A stretch of 64,000 bases of DNA from Pseudophaeomoniella oleicola (taxonomy: Eukaryota > Ascomycota > Eurotiomycetes > Phaeomoniellales > Phaeomoniellaceae), in NCBI GenBank assembly GCA_003868215.1, contig QWDQ01000074.1:43557-107556 (forward strand). Reading direction: 5' to 3'. Position 1 is the first letter of the stretch. Every line of letters starts with the position of its first letter. The notes below the pieces were generated by a model. That model did not search any database. It was not told where the DNA came from and saw only the letters and a program-made list of their open reading frames with translations. A program made the translations under genes and the position numbers. Below are positions 35,922 through 46,711 of this stretch, one piece after another.

Positions 35922-37352
35922 TCACCACACGCTGACCTTCTGTCCCTTCTCTGAGGCTCGAACCAGTCTTTCCGGACTGTACTGGAAACACTCGGGAAGC
36001 CCTGTATCTGCCCATTCTCCTCCACGGATCAATTGGGCAAGACCAGGAGCACAGGTGAAAATCCTCGCCATGCCGTGACCGTTGAACCCTGCGCAAATCC
36101 ATTGGCCGGGCAATTCGTCAATGGGTCCAACGATCGGGACGGAGTCTGGCGTCATGGCGATGATTCCGGTCCAGGCGTGGTCAAGGCCTTCGCCATGTCT
36201 CGGAGGCCTGTCGGATTTCGTAGAATCTGAAAATAGGGTACCGAATCTTCGAATACAATCATCGGCGATTTCTTTGTTGTAGGCCGAGTCGTCGAAGCTC
36301 ACGATTTCTGCTTTCGTCTCGTCGCTGAGATCTGGGTTGGATCTGGATACGCCGAGGATCAGGGTGCCGTCGCCGTCCCGTTGGATCAGGGAGTAGAAAT
36401 GTCGCAGGCTGTAACGCAAGGACATTGTGCTTTGGAGTGTGTTTTCTCCTGTGAAAGGGAAACTCGGGACGACTGAATGGGCTTGTGCTTTGTTTGGGGT
36501 CACGAAATTGGATAGCTGGGGCAGTAATGCAGCGGCATATGCGTTCGTACAATGCATCACGTTGCGTGTGCTCGTTGACCCTCGGGGTGTGTGAACCTTC
36601 CATCTGGAGCTGTCTTCCTCCTTGACGATGCTGGTGACAGGACAGTGGGTCCATAGTTGTACGCCTTTCTCAATGACGCTGTTCAACATCCACTGGGCTA
36701 ATTTCGCGGGATGACTAGATCCTGCAGGCCACTCGTAGGCGGAAATAGCGTCTGCTATTCCAGTTCGACTCTTTGCCTCGTCTCCTAGGAAAATCTTCAC
36801 ATGGCGCACATCTCCACCAGCTTCCTCGAATTCCTTCAGACTCTGAGCCTCATACTCAGCAAATTGGTCAGTGAGGCAGACATCGAACGTTGTGGATAAC
36901 TTGAAATCACAAGTTACGCCATGCTTTCCGACAAATTCATCCACCCGTTCCAACACGAGCTTTTCGTTTGCAACGATCTTCACAGCCTGGTCGACTCCGT
37001 GAATGGCTGCATAAGCCTTGAATCCTCGAAAGGCATCTGGTCGAACATGCCCTGCATTCCGACCGCTCGCACCAGATACGGCTTCACGAGCCTCGAAGAT
37101 GACGATACTGGACGGGTCAACACCACCTTCGACTAGCGAGAAGGCTGTCAGTGCTCCTGAGATTCCCGAGCCAATGATAGCATATTCTGCAGATGCAGGG
37201 ACTGGGCTGGAATGATTCGCGTTGAGATGACGGAATGCCCTCGTCGTGCGATGCCAGTAGGAGAGCGATGACAATTCCTTTGGTAGCGACGGGGAGATTG
37301 TTGGTGGTGCTTCAGGCGGGGTTGATGGTGGTGTCAGGTCCTGAAGTGACAT
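35922..37352 (-). CDS. FAD-dependent amine/amino-acid oxidase-type oxidoreductase (DAO fold)
   Basis: Flavoprotein of the D-amino-acid oxidase/glycine oxidase fold, expected to oxidise a secondary or primary amine with release of an imine or aldehyde plus ammonia or amine. Single exon, 476 aa from MSLQDLTPPS; an ATG 11 codons upstream (37385) is also in frame. The FAD Rossmann motif AIIGSGISGALTAF is followed by IVIFEAREAVSGASGRNAGHVRP, the typical second block of the fungal members. The C-terminal FAD clamp reads GQWICAGFNGHGMARIFTCAPGL split over about 20 residues, with GFNGHGM being diagnostic. It converges with the MetE-like gene, and the Dal5-like transporter follows 1.3 kb upstream. The DAO fold includes sarcosine and dimethylglycine oxidases, so together with a methyltransferase-like neighbour it could deal with N-methyl compounds; this is inference. 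Confidence 0.9.
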   Translation of the reverse strand: MSLQDLTPPSTPPEAPPTISPSLPKELSSLSYWHRTTRAFRHLNANHSSPVPASAEYAIIGSGISGALTAFSLVEGGVDPSSIVIFEAREAVSGASGRNAGHVRPDAFRGFKAYAAIHGVDQAVKIVANEKLVLERVDEFVGKHGVTCDFKLSTTFDVCLTDQFAEYEAQSLKEFEEAGGDVRHVKIFLGDEAKSRTGIADAISAYEWPAGSSHPAKLAQWMLNSVIEKGVQLWTHCPVTSIVKEEDSSRWKVHTPRGSTSTRNVMHCTNAYAAALLPQLSNFVTPNKAQAHSVVPSFPFTGENTLQSTMSLRYSLRHFYSLIQRDGDGTLILGVSRSNPDLSDETKAEIVSFDDSAYNKEIADDCIRRFGTLFSDSTKSDRPPRHGEGLDHAWTGIIAMTPDSVPIVGPIDELPGQWICAGFNGHGMARIFTCAPGLAQLIRGGEWADTGLPECFQYSPERLVRASEKGQKVSVW

Positions 37353-38686
37353 TGCGAGAGGATATGAATCAGGATTCCAGAGCAAAGCAAGATATTCTAG
37401 ATTTATACAGGCGAGGTCTTCTCTTCACTTCTCTTCTTCTTTTTCTTCCTTTAGGAATATATTCTCAACAAAAAACAGAATCAGAAATATAGACAATGCC
37501 GACGTCGATGTCTCTCTTTTCCGCATCGACATACAGTGGACGCGGACATCTCCAGCCACTGTGACTCTAGTCCACTTTCCATTATCTCGCATACGCCTTC
37601 CTTTACCTTCTCTTTCTCTTTCTTATGCTCGCCATTTGCTGATCTTTGTTTGGCATTGAGTGGCGGTAACAGTAATGCGATCGCGACATGCTTACTAACA
37701 GAATACACTCATATTGGGCAGATGTGTGGCTGTTTCGAGGTGGATGCTCATACCGTCTAAAGTTGATGGGATGTTGTATCGTGGACACCAATTCTCCTAC
37801 AACCATCTCGACCACTGACTCGTGCCGGTCTCACTACAAGCCACATGCTGTCTTCTGCCTTGTATGCACGACACGATCAAACTCCCTGTGCAAGATTAGA
37901 TTCAGAGCATGAGCCGCCATGGCGCATTCAATAACAAGGCACCACTCTGAACTGCCTTTCCATGGCGCGAACCTAATGGACGCGTGATGAAGCTGTTACG
38001 GCTCTCACCGGGCTTTTAGGCATACCATTTCTATATGCATACCAGTTCTATTGGCAGATATAATGAATTCTCCTATGAGAGTCTAGACTGGCTAGCCTCA
38101 ATATCCTTCGGAGAGTCCCCCTTGTTTGTCCCTTCATCTCTTGATACTTTCTATCATCTCGACCTATCAAGCAATTCAAGCTTCACGGCAACTCTTAATG
38201 CGGACAAAGGCCGCCATTGGATTAGACCTTCGACTTCTGTTATCACCATATAAAAGGTTGAGAACCAATCCCGCGTGGATCTTTCCTCGCTTCTTGACCC
38301 TCCCAGATCCAGATCCCGTCCCGTGTTGTGGGATAGCGCCATTTCCCCCGCAAATACTGGGGAGATGGGAGGAGGCACATCATCTCGGCAGATGGTGCCT
38401 GTGTACTATCCCATACAACGCGGGGGAGAAAGGCATTCACAAATCTCTAAATGGTAACTCGTACCGCTCGTGGTCACCAAACATGTGGCGCACTTATCTC
38501 GTAGATAGTGTTTAAAGGGAGAGTCTGATCGACAGGTCAGGGGCTGATATCTATTTCTTTCCTATCCTTCTTTACTTCCCCCATCTCCCATCTTCCTTTC
38601 ATCTTCCTATCTCCGTTCTTTCTCTCATATCCGTATACTGAGATCGGTCGGCACCAGTGTTGACGTTCATCTATACTACAGACACC
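37353..38686. promoter_or_regulatory. Divergent promoter region, FAD oxidoreductase and Dal5-like carrier
   Basis: About 1.3 kb with no gene recognised. The part near the transporter has HGATAR-type GATA words: TTATCT near 38494, AGATAG near 38502 and CTATCT near 38608, compatible with nitrogen control by AreA-type factors. A polypyrimidine leader precedes the transporter start. Confidence 0.45.
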
Positions 38687-40462
38687 ATGCTACAGGAAAA
38701 TGCTATACATGAGAGCCCTGCTCCATCCGACAAGTCGGGAGAGAAGAACCAGATACTACAACTCGAAGATGCAAACAATATGTCGAAGACAGAGGAGAAA
38801 CGAGGCATTAATGAGATAGTCCAAGACCCAAACGTTACCCTCGACACCTTTGCCCATCTGGACAGGAAGAAAATCCTACGCAAAATCGACCTGAGGTTGG
38901 TTCCGATGCTGACTCTTCTGGTATAGACCCTTCAATGCAAGAAACATTCGATCATGCTAACATGTGCAGTATCTTCTTAGTTTCCTTGACAGAGGAAACA
39001 TCGGCAATGCGAAGATCGAGGGTCTCAGCGAAGATCTTGGTCTGACAGGGCCTCAATATAATTGGTGTCTGACAGGTGCGTATCCTTCCGAAATCTTGTC
39101 TGCATTTTGACCTTGATCTTGCTGACACTGAACAATCTCTAGCCTTCTTCTTCACGTACTGCGCCTTCGAGGTTCCAAGTAATATGCTGCTGAAGAGACT
39201 CCGACCGTCAATCTGGTTGCCCGCCATCATGGTAGCATGGGGTGTGGTGATGACTCTGATGGGCCTGGTCCAAAACTACAGAGGCCTGCTCACAGCAAGA
39301 GTGTTTCTCGGTATCACTGAAGCTGGTCTTTTTCCCGGTGTGGTGTACTACAACACTCTGTGGTACTGCCGATATGAAGTCCAAGTGCGACAGGCAATAT
39401 TCTTCTCTGCCGCCAGTGTCGCAGGAGCGTTTTCCGGATTATTAGCCTACGGTATCAGTTTCATGGACGGAGTCGGTAACTTGGCGGGGTGGCGCTGGAT
39501 CTTCATCCTCGAGGGAATGCTCACCGTCATCGTAGCCATCATTGCCTTTTTTGTCCTCGTCGACTTCCCCGAAACAGCTTCTTTTCTATCTGTTGAAGAA
39601 CGAGCGTTTATCACCTACCGTCTGAAATACGACGGCCAAGACGCCGACACCCCATCCCACGCACGCGTCGCGCAAACAGACCATTTCGACTGGAAATACG
39701 TCAAAGCCGCCTTCTCCGATTGGCAGATCTGGCTCAACGTCGTCGTCTACTGGGGCTACATCGCCCCCCTCTACGGCATCAGCCTCTTCCTGCCCACCAT
39801 CATCAAAGAACTCGGCTACCGCACGACGACCGCCCAACTGCTCACCGTCCCCATCTACGTCGCCGCCTGCATCATCACGATCGTCGTCGCCATCATCGCC
39901 GACAAGAAAAGACTGCGCAGCCCCTTCATCCTCGCCGGCCTTTGTTTCCAGGCCATCGGCTTCATCATGTGTCTCACCTCGAAGCACCCCGGCGTCACGT
40001 ACGCGGGTATCTTCATCGCCGCGTGCGGCTTGTACGAATGCCAACCGAGCAACATCACCTGGCTCAGCAACAACCTCGCCGGCAGCTACAAACGCGCCGT
40101 CGGCATGGGCATTCAAATCTCCGTCGGCAATTTATCCGGAGGTCAGTCCGTATTTATTTCCCTCTTCCCCTCCCCATTCTCCCCCCCCCTTTTTCCAAAC
40201 TGAATTTCCCCGTAACTCTCTCTCAGCAATGGCATCAAACTTCTACCGCGCCCAAGACTCCCCCCGCTACAAACTCGGCCACGCCCTCGAACTGGGCTTC
40301 ATCTGCGCCGGTATCATCGCCCTGTTGATCCAGGTTGTCACGTACCGGCGGATCAACGCGAAGCGCGAGGCGCAAATCGCGCAGGGTGAACACGGGGCGT
40401 ATTCGCCGAGTGAGTTGTCCGAGTTGGGCGATCGGGCTGTGACGTTTAGGTATACGCTTTGA
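38687..40462 (+). CDS. MFS transporter, anion:cation symporter (Dal5/Tna1-like) group
   Basis: Plasma-membrane carrier of the group that takes up allantoate, nicotinate, pantothenate and related compounds. Exons: 38687-38920, 38970-39075, 39143-40141 and 40227-40462, total 524 aa in consistent phase. The start MLQENAIHES is preferred over an ATG at 38657. The entry block KILRKIDLRLVPMLTLLV joins YLLSFLDRGNIGNAKIEGL, the strong signature of this group; then FEVPSNMLLKRLRPSIWLP, RVFLGITEAGLFPGVVYY, WRWIFILEGMLTVI, and near the end NLSGAMASNFYRAQDSPRYKLGH, also diagnostic. It differs clearly from the 12677-14376 carrier. Neighbours (FAD amine oxidase on one side, Dur3-like symporter on the other) point to an N-containing substrate, which is inference. 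Confidence 0.93.
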
Positions 40463-40670
40463 TTATGGGTATGTGGGAAAGCAGTATGATGGGGATGGTA
40501 TTGATGGTGGTGGTGGTTAGGGTAGATAGATATGAGCTTGGATCGATTTGTCTTGTCTGTCTAGTTATATGTTTCTATGTCTACAAGTGGGAGTATCAAG
40601 TAGGGATGTACCTCCATCTAGTTTTCGAACCTTCATTTTTCTTCCCCTTTCCTCTTTTTTTTTCCCCCTT

Positions 40671-42962
40671 CTACCCACTTCCCTTCTTCCCCCCTCTCAA
40701 ATCCCCCTTGACCCTCCCCCAAAACTCGCCAAAGAAGCCCAACGCCTCGACAATCGGCAAAATGGCACACGTAAACAGCGCATAAAACACCCACAGAAAC
40801 GAAATGACGACCCATCCCGTGAAAAACCCCTTGGAGAACACATAGTGCGATAGGAACATGGGGATCGGGATCAGGAAATCCATGAGGAACGTGAGGACGC
40901 TGGAGAGCGTGACGGCGAGGATGAAGGCGCGGTTCAAGGTGCGCGGGTCTTCGAGGGGGGTCGAGGTGCCGAGGTGGATTGCGGGGGGAGGAAGAGGAGG
41001 AGACGGGGGAGAGAGTTTCTTTTCGTCTTGGGTGGAGGATGGTGGGGGTTGGTGGGTCAAGGTCGGCGCAGGGCTTGCTTCGGCGGCTTCAAGGGATTTT
41101 TCGGGATGGCCGTCAGAAGGAGAGATGGAGTTCGCAGAGGACTCAGCTGGAGAGACGTTGATGGCGCGGGTGATTTCCCAGTCAAAGTTGTCGGGTTTGA
41201 TGTACGAGATGACGACAGTGAGGGTGAGACCGACGAGGACTCCTGCCATGTTGCCGGCCAAGGTCGAGTATGAGGAGCCTGTGGTCGTGACGTTGATCGC
41301 ACCGTAATAGGTCTTCGCAGTGACCAGCCAGGCTGTTAGGCCAGAGCAAAGACCGCCGATGGCACCGCTGATGGCGCCGGCTTTTGACTGCTTACGCCAT
41401 GTGACGGCAAAAGCGGCGGGGAAGACGGCACCGCCGATCAGGAGGCCCATGACGAGGAAGAGCCAGCCGAGGTCGATTCCGATGCCGTTCCAGATACAGG
41501 CTACACAGGCCATGATCACGCCAAACACGCAAATCATGATGTGGGAGATCTTGATGAGCTGAGATGGAGTAGCGTCCGGTTTGATATAGACCTTGTATAC
41601 ATCGAATGTGAGGATGGAAGAGACGGCGATCAGCTCCGATGAAGATGAAGACGTCACTGCCATGAACAAGGTGATCAGAAGCGCGATGGCTCCTTGCTTT
41701 CCTAGCAGAGCGACGGCCCCAAACGGTGCAGCTAAACCGGAGGAGATCTGTGAGGTCGTCATATTGTTCGGATAGGTTGGATAGACAGGGTTGTCGGTCA
41801 ATGCCACGGCCGCAAGACCCAAAGTAGTAGCAAATCCAAAGGGAATTGCGAACCATGCCATACCACCAATGATGTATGCCCGGACAGCCGTTGAAGGACG
41901 GCTAGCGATGGCACGCTGCCAGTAGCCTTGGTCGAGGAAGACCGTGCCCAGGCCAGAACACACTTGAATCACCCCAAATATCAGTCCGAAGTTTGACTTT
42001 TGGGTGAGGTAGGAGCCATCTTGATTCCCAGCAACTGGGCGTTTGGAAGCCGCATTTCTTAGCAATTCCCACATTCGATCTGGGGATCCAATGAGGGGAT
42101 TTGTTGTGTAGACATTGAACATGAAGTAAAGGATGATGATCATCAGAATGAACGTGTGAGTGTAATCACCTATATCGTCAGCCAGGCGTGTGATGCTTCG
42201 TATGAGGAACACTTACAAAGGAACGTTGCTCTGAGTCCACCGAGCACGACGTAGACGCAGACACCAAGTGGGATCAGGAAAACGGCAGCATACACGTTCA
42301 TGCCGGTAAGCGCTGTTACCACAGCACTGCCTCCGAGGAGTAGTTGACTTGCGACGAGTATATTCGTCAACAGCGCGAAGCAGATGAAGACGATATGGGT
42401 CGCTTTTCCATAGCGGTAGTTGATGATTTCTAGAAACGTATGGCACCTGGGCGCATTTTGCTTGACTTTACATGCCAGGATGGCGAACATGAATATTTGC
42501 ACGGTCGCACCAGCAGCATCTGCAAGATTTCTGTGAGCAAACGCAAGTCGTCATCGGAGAAATATCTACATACACTGTTATATCGTCAGCCTCAGAAAAG
42601 TACACCAAGTCACAGCACACTTACCCAGAATGGACCAGATATACCATATTCGTACGCGACTGTGCTTGATTGCAGAAGTGTAGCAGCCCACGTCCACGCT
42701 GAAACAATTCCACTTGCTATCAGACCAGATTTCACGCTTCTACTGGCTGTGTTGAACTCCTCGCTCATCTTTGTAGAATATTTGGTGTAGCGATTCTGGC
42801 AGTGGGTAAGTCAATGTGCTCGCAGCTACCGTTGTTGTACCGGCTTACCTGAAGATATGAAATCCCGCACATGAGCAAGGCGAAGAAGAATCCAATCCCA
42901 ACGACAACCCCATATCCTGCCCCTTGCGGGAGGGCAGGAGTAACTGTCCCTTGTTGTGACAT
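40671..42962 (-). CDS. DUR3: Dur3-type urea/polyamine symporter (sodium:solute symporter fold)
   Basis: High-affinity urea (and in some fungi polyamine) uptake at the plasma membrane. Exons: 42962-42849, 42795-42625, 42574 (a single nucleotide), 42519-42217 and 42169-40671, total 695 aa, the usual Dur3 length. The start [14 protein letters not shown] leads into [20 protein letters not shown], then [20 protein letters not shown] and [16 protein letters not shown], all hallmarks of the family. The segment [10 protein letters not shown] must continue as YAAGATVQ; only a one-base exon between two canonical introns gives this. Later blocks are [18 protein letters not shown] and [21 protein letters not shown] hydrophilic Pro/Ser loop of about 70 residues precedes the last two or three helices. 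Six HGATAR sites lie just upstream. The M20 amidohydrolase beyond could use or release ureido compounds. Confidence 0.93.
42520..42624 (-). other. Two back-to-back introns around a one-nucleotide exon (T at 42574)
   Basis: Intron A is 42624-42575 (50 nt, begins GTAAGT, contains GCTGAC, ends ACAG). Intron B is 42573-42520 (54 nt, begins GTATGT, ends TTGCAG). The single base between them completes a TAT (Tyr) codon with the AT that starts the next exon. Without this base the coding length is not a multiple of three. Confidence 0.75.
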
Positions 42963-44913
42963 ACTGCAGTGACTGGTATCGCATATACCTGAAATGCGCA
43001 ACCTCAACGAGAACCGATGAAACTTGAAGTTTCGCTACATGAACTTCCTAGCCCATCAGACAGCAGGGATATATAAGATTGATGAAAGAGATAGGAAAGT
43101 CGACAAAATGGACCATACCGTTAACGTAAGGAATGGGCAGTTGTTATCGATAGGCAGATGGATCCTCTCTTCTTTTGATAGAGCACCTTCTTTGAAGAGA
43201 TAGGCTTATAGGTTATCGGCGCATCAGTTGCACTACGTACCAATGCGGGACATGATGGCATCACTTCCGGATAGAAGATCCAAAGCAATCAGTAGCATAA
43301 CTTGTCGGCATGTGAGCATCATGGTGCTGCGATAACAGCGACCAGGGTGGTAATAACATTGACGCATATGTATTTTGTGAGCCTTGAGCAAGCAACGGTG
43401 ATGCACAAGATCAGCTATCTCAGCATCCACCGATCATCATATCACATCCCGGACGGGGGAGGTACTAGTACCTGTCGAGCTGTTTCAAAGTTGGGGAACA
43501 CGGATTGTGTAAGAGAATGACTTCATTAGTCGATGGTGTAGGTTAGCTAGTGTCGATATCGCGGCCCAGCATTCGGACAGAGGACCGAGATTTCCTCGGC
43601 CCATCGTAGACACAACGACACCAGTATTGTCGAGTGTGAGACCTGTATGACATGCTATTGGGAGAGGATAGGGACAGATCAGATAGTGGTATGATGGACG
43701 ACTTGGAAGTGACCAGCCTTGCATTCCCAATGACACATGAGAGCGCACGGTAGAGATTCACGGCAAATGATCACACACCTTTCTTTCTGCCTTATGCAGT
43801 CGGCAGGTAGGAGATATATAGCTTGAGATAACGCCAAACATCGGAAACGTTTACGTAGTAGATATGTAGAGTAGTAATAGCTTGAAATATTCAATTGTTG
43901 ATGGTCTATGCTCGTTATCTCGAGGTTGCTTGATCTGGAAGGTCCTGCGTGGTTAGTTGGTTCGTGCAGTGTACAGTAGCTTGCATCAGATATTCCTCTG
44001 ACACTGTCGATTGGCTGGAATGTGTACCGTTAGCCTTATGTAGTGGGAGTAGCAGCCCTTATCGAAGCAGATGATGGTCTTCCGAGATGAGGCCGAACTG
44101 ATGAAGGAAGAAGATGAAGATGATGAAGGAGAAGAACAAGAAAGAGAAGGAAGAAAGTGATCGTTCCGGGTCTTGGGCTTGGCAAAAGCTTTATCAGTTA
44201 CGGAGGCCCGCGTATCTAAGGTATTGACACCCCCCCACCAACGTCACCCAGTTCACCCAATTGCTGTTTTCATCTGAACCAGGATAATTACATTTACATT
44301 GCAAGCCAACGACTAATCAACGACCTTCACTAAGTCAATGCTCTTATGGACAAATCCGCTCTCCTCTCCTGCTCGATGTTGATCCCTTACCTTACTCATT
44401 CCCACTGACTGCTGCCAACGCCTCCGCCGCAGTTAACGCCGAAAGCACCGATAACAGGCTCTATTGCATATAGATACTGTAAAACTGGATTGGGATAAAT
44501 GAGAGGACGATCATCCCCGTGTAGCGGGATCCTCCAATCGTTCACGGTGATCGGTATGGAAGTAACTGTTGACCTGCATCTAACGTTGGTTCGTGAGGTT
44601 TGCTTGAGATGTTGGTTGGTGGATAGGTAGGTACGATAAGATATTCTGATATGTGCTCGGACAGGGCAACGGCTATTAGCTTGACAAGGGCAGCTAGCTA
44701 CTCAGTAGCTACATATCAAGGGCATCTTGGCTGTCCACCAGGGCCTAACAACAGCTAAAGGTCGCTTACGATGCAAATCATCAGAGGTCAAGGTACTTAT
44801 ACTGTGATCAAGTCGAGGCCGTGAGGATTATATTCCTTCGCTGCAATTCCGGCACAGAAGACCGGCCGGCCTATAAACTCCCATTCCGTGTTTCATTCTC
44901 GTTCAGGATCAGG
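42963..44913. other. Intergenic region, divergent promoters of Dur3-like and M20 hydrolase genes
   Basis: About 1.95 kb, no gene recognised. The part next to the Dur3 gene carries a GATA-site cluster (separate entry). A GA/AG-rich purine tract runs at about 44099-44160. One CGATAA word lies near 44634. Confidence 0.5.
43089..43218. promoter_or_regulatory. Cluster of six HGATAR (AreA/GATA-factor) sites upstream of the Dur3-type gene
   Basis: HGATAR words are at 43089-43094 (AGATAG), 43144-43149 (TTATCG, reverse), 43148-43153 (CGATAG, overlapping the previous), 43176-43181 (TGATAG), 43198-43203 (AGATAG) and 43213-43218 (TTATCG, reverse). They lie 127 to 256 bp upstream of the start codon at 42962. 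Fungal urea transporter genes are known to be under AreA-type nitrogen control, so the cluster fits. Confidence 0.6.
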
Positions 44914-46391
44914 ATGTTGGGCTTCACGCGTACAGTAACCCAGAGCTCCCGAGGACTGCTGACTCGTTGTCGTTGTTATGCCACCGCTGTGAATTCTCCG
45001 AAAGCATCAACGTTCAAGATCAATGGAGATAGATTATGGTAAACCACATCCTTCGTAGGACCCGTATCGTATGTCACTTGGTTCCACGTCTTCTGACTCG
45101 ACGCGATTGCCAGGGACGACATCATGGAGACAGCGAAATGGAGTGCTCCATCTCCAGGTGGTGTCACTCGTCTTGCTGCCGATGACAACGACAAGATGGT
45201 GAGAGACTGGTTCCGGGAACAAGTACTCGCCCTGGGAGCAGATTATACCGTCAATGCCACGGGGACACAGATTGCGAGGTTCCCAGGCGACGATGAAACG
45301 ATACCACCTATAGCCATGGGCAGTCACTTAGATACGGTTGCTACCGGGGGGAAGTTTGACGGTCCACTCGGGGTATGTCATTTGAACTCATTGTATTAGA
45401 GAGAGCTAACATATTGGACAAGGTCATTGGCGCCCTTGAGGTTATGCGTAGCATGAAGGAGCAAGGCATAAAAACGCGTGCCCCTCTTGCAGTTTTCAAT
45501 TGGACGAATGAAGAGGGTGCTCGATTCTTTCCTCCCCTCGGATCGTCTGTGGTGTACGCCGGCCGGTCAAGTGTTGACCAAGCACACATGTCGATCTCGA
45601 CTGACAACTCTGCCGTGACCATGGGTGATGCCTTGCGACGCATTGGCTACGTCGGTGACGGACCCAACACATTCGAGGAGTTCCCAATTTCTGCCCATTT
45701 TGAAATCCACGTCGAACAGTTCACGGATCTCGAAAAGGCCGGGAAGCCGGTGGGCTGGGTGAAAGGTTGGCAAGGGATGAGCTGGTACACAGTCACCTTC
45801 AAAGGCGACGACGGCCATGCCAACACGAAACCCATGTGGGGACGTCGCGACACCCTCGCCGCCTCAGCACAGCTAATCACCGAACTCGAAAAACTCGCCC
45901 ACGACTACAACGGCTACACCACCACAACCGGCATCCACAGCCTCCCCTTCGGCAGCTGCAACATCCAATCCCACACCAAAGTCGTCTTCTGCCTCATGCA
46001 CGAACAAAAAACCGGCCTCGACGCCATGGCCACCGAAACCCACCGCCGCATCCAATCCCTCGTCTCCTCCCGCGGCCTCGACCCCCCCTCCATCACCCAC
46101 GACATGTACCTCCCGCCCGGCACCTTCTGGCCCGAAGCCATCTCGTGCGTCGAAGCGGCCTGCGGCGACAACGGGATCGGATCCATCACGCGGACGGGCC
46201 ACGACAGCACGATGACGACGACCTTGGTGCCGACGGCGATGGTGTTTGTGCGCGCGAAGGATGGCATCAGTCATAGCGCGAAGGAGTGGAGTGACAAGGG
46301 GGATTGTGCCGAGGGGGCGTTGGTGTTGGGGAAGGCCGTGTTGAATTTCGATGAGTATCTCACGACGAGGAAGACTGCTCCTGCTGCGTGA
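44914..46391 (+). CDS. M20-family amidohydrolase, N-carbamoyl-amino-acid hydrolase/ureidopropionase-type
   Basis: Binuclear metallo-hydrolase that would remove the carbamoyl (ureido) group from N-carbamoyl amino acids or related ureides, freeing ammonia and CO2. Exons: 44914-45038, 45114-45372 and 45423-46391, total 450 aa with matching phases. The N-terminus MLGFTRTVTQSSRGLLTRCRC is basic, Ser/Arg-rich and lacks acids, so a mitochondrial import signal is plausible. Metal ligands can be placed: His and Asp in MGSHLDTV, the Asp bridge in GKFDGPLG, Glu-Glu in NWTNEEGARF, His in FEIHVEQ, and the late His in TGHDSTMTT. The dimerisation insert contains GDDGHANTKPM, and substrate-binding Asn/Arg positions are typical of AmaB/HyuC and allantoate amidohydrolase. 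These subfamilies cannot be separated by eye. Neighbouring Dur3-type uptake supports a role in ureide nitrogen use. Confidence 0.9.
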
Positions 46392-46711
46392 ACAAGACAG
46401 GCTATCAACATAGGTATGTAGAAAATGTTATATAAAAATTTCTGACCCTTCATATATCATCACCTCAACCTCTCTCTCTCTCTCTCTCTCTCTTTTTCTT
46501 GTCATTTCTTATAATATCTATCTATCTATCTGTCCCTAGTACCTAGTATTCACCACCACCACCAACAACAACAACAACAACAACAACAACATCACCACAC
46601 CTTTTACGTTTAAACCCTAGGACATCTATCAAGATTCGAAACTCTCTTTCCACATTTCCCAACCCAATTCAAAAAATTGTGTCTCTCATCATCATCATCA
46701 TCAAGACTTAA
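46392..46711. repeat. Terminator region with CT and CAA microsatellites
   Basis: Converging 3' ends of the M20 hydrolase and ABC transporter genes. A CT dinucleotide repeat spans 46470-46493 and a CAA repeat 46562-46590, with a CAT run just after 46686. Confidence 0.7.

Noticed and set aside
39586-40116. 176-codon open frame on the minus strand inside the Dal5-like transporter
   Set aside because: It is Asp/Gly/Ala/Val-rich because it mirrors GC-rich third positions of the real gene; no motif of its own.
42520-42625. Stwintron (nested twin intron) explanation for the Dur3 gene
   Set aside because: Placing the first intron inside the donor of a second one that starts at 42625 gives a TGA stop with the acceptor at 42531, or the wrong frame with the acceptor at 42520, so a one-base exon fits better.
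45873-46274. 133-codon minus-strand frame inside the M20 hydrolase
   Set aside because: Gly/Val/Asp-rich antisense shadow of the hydrolase exon.
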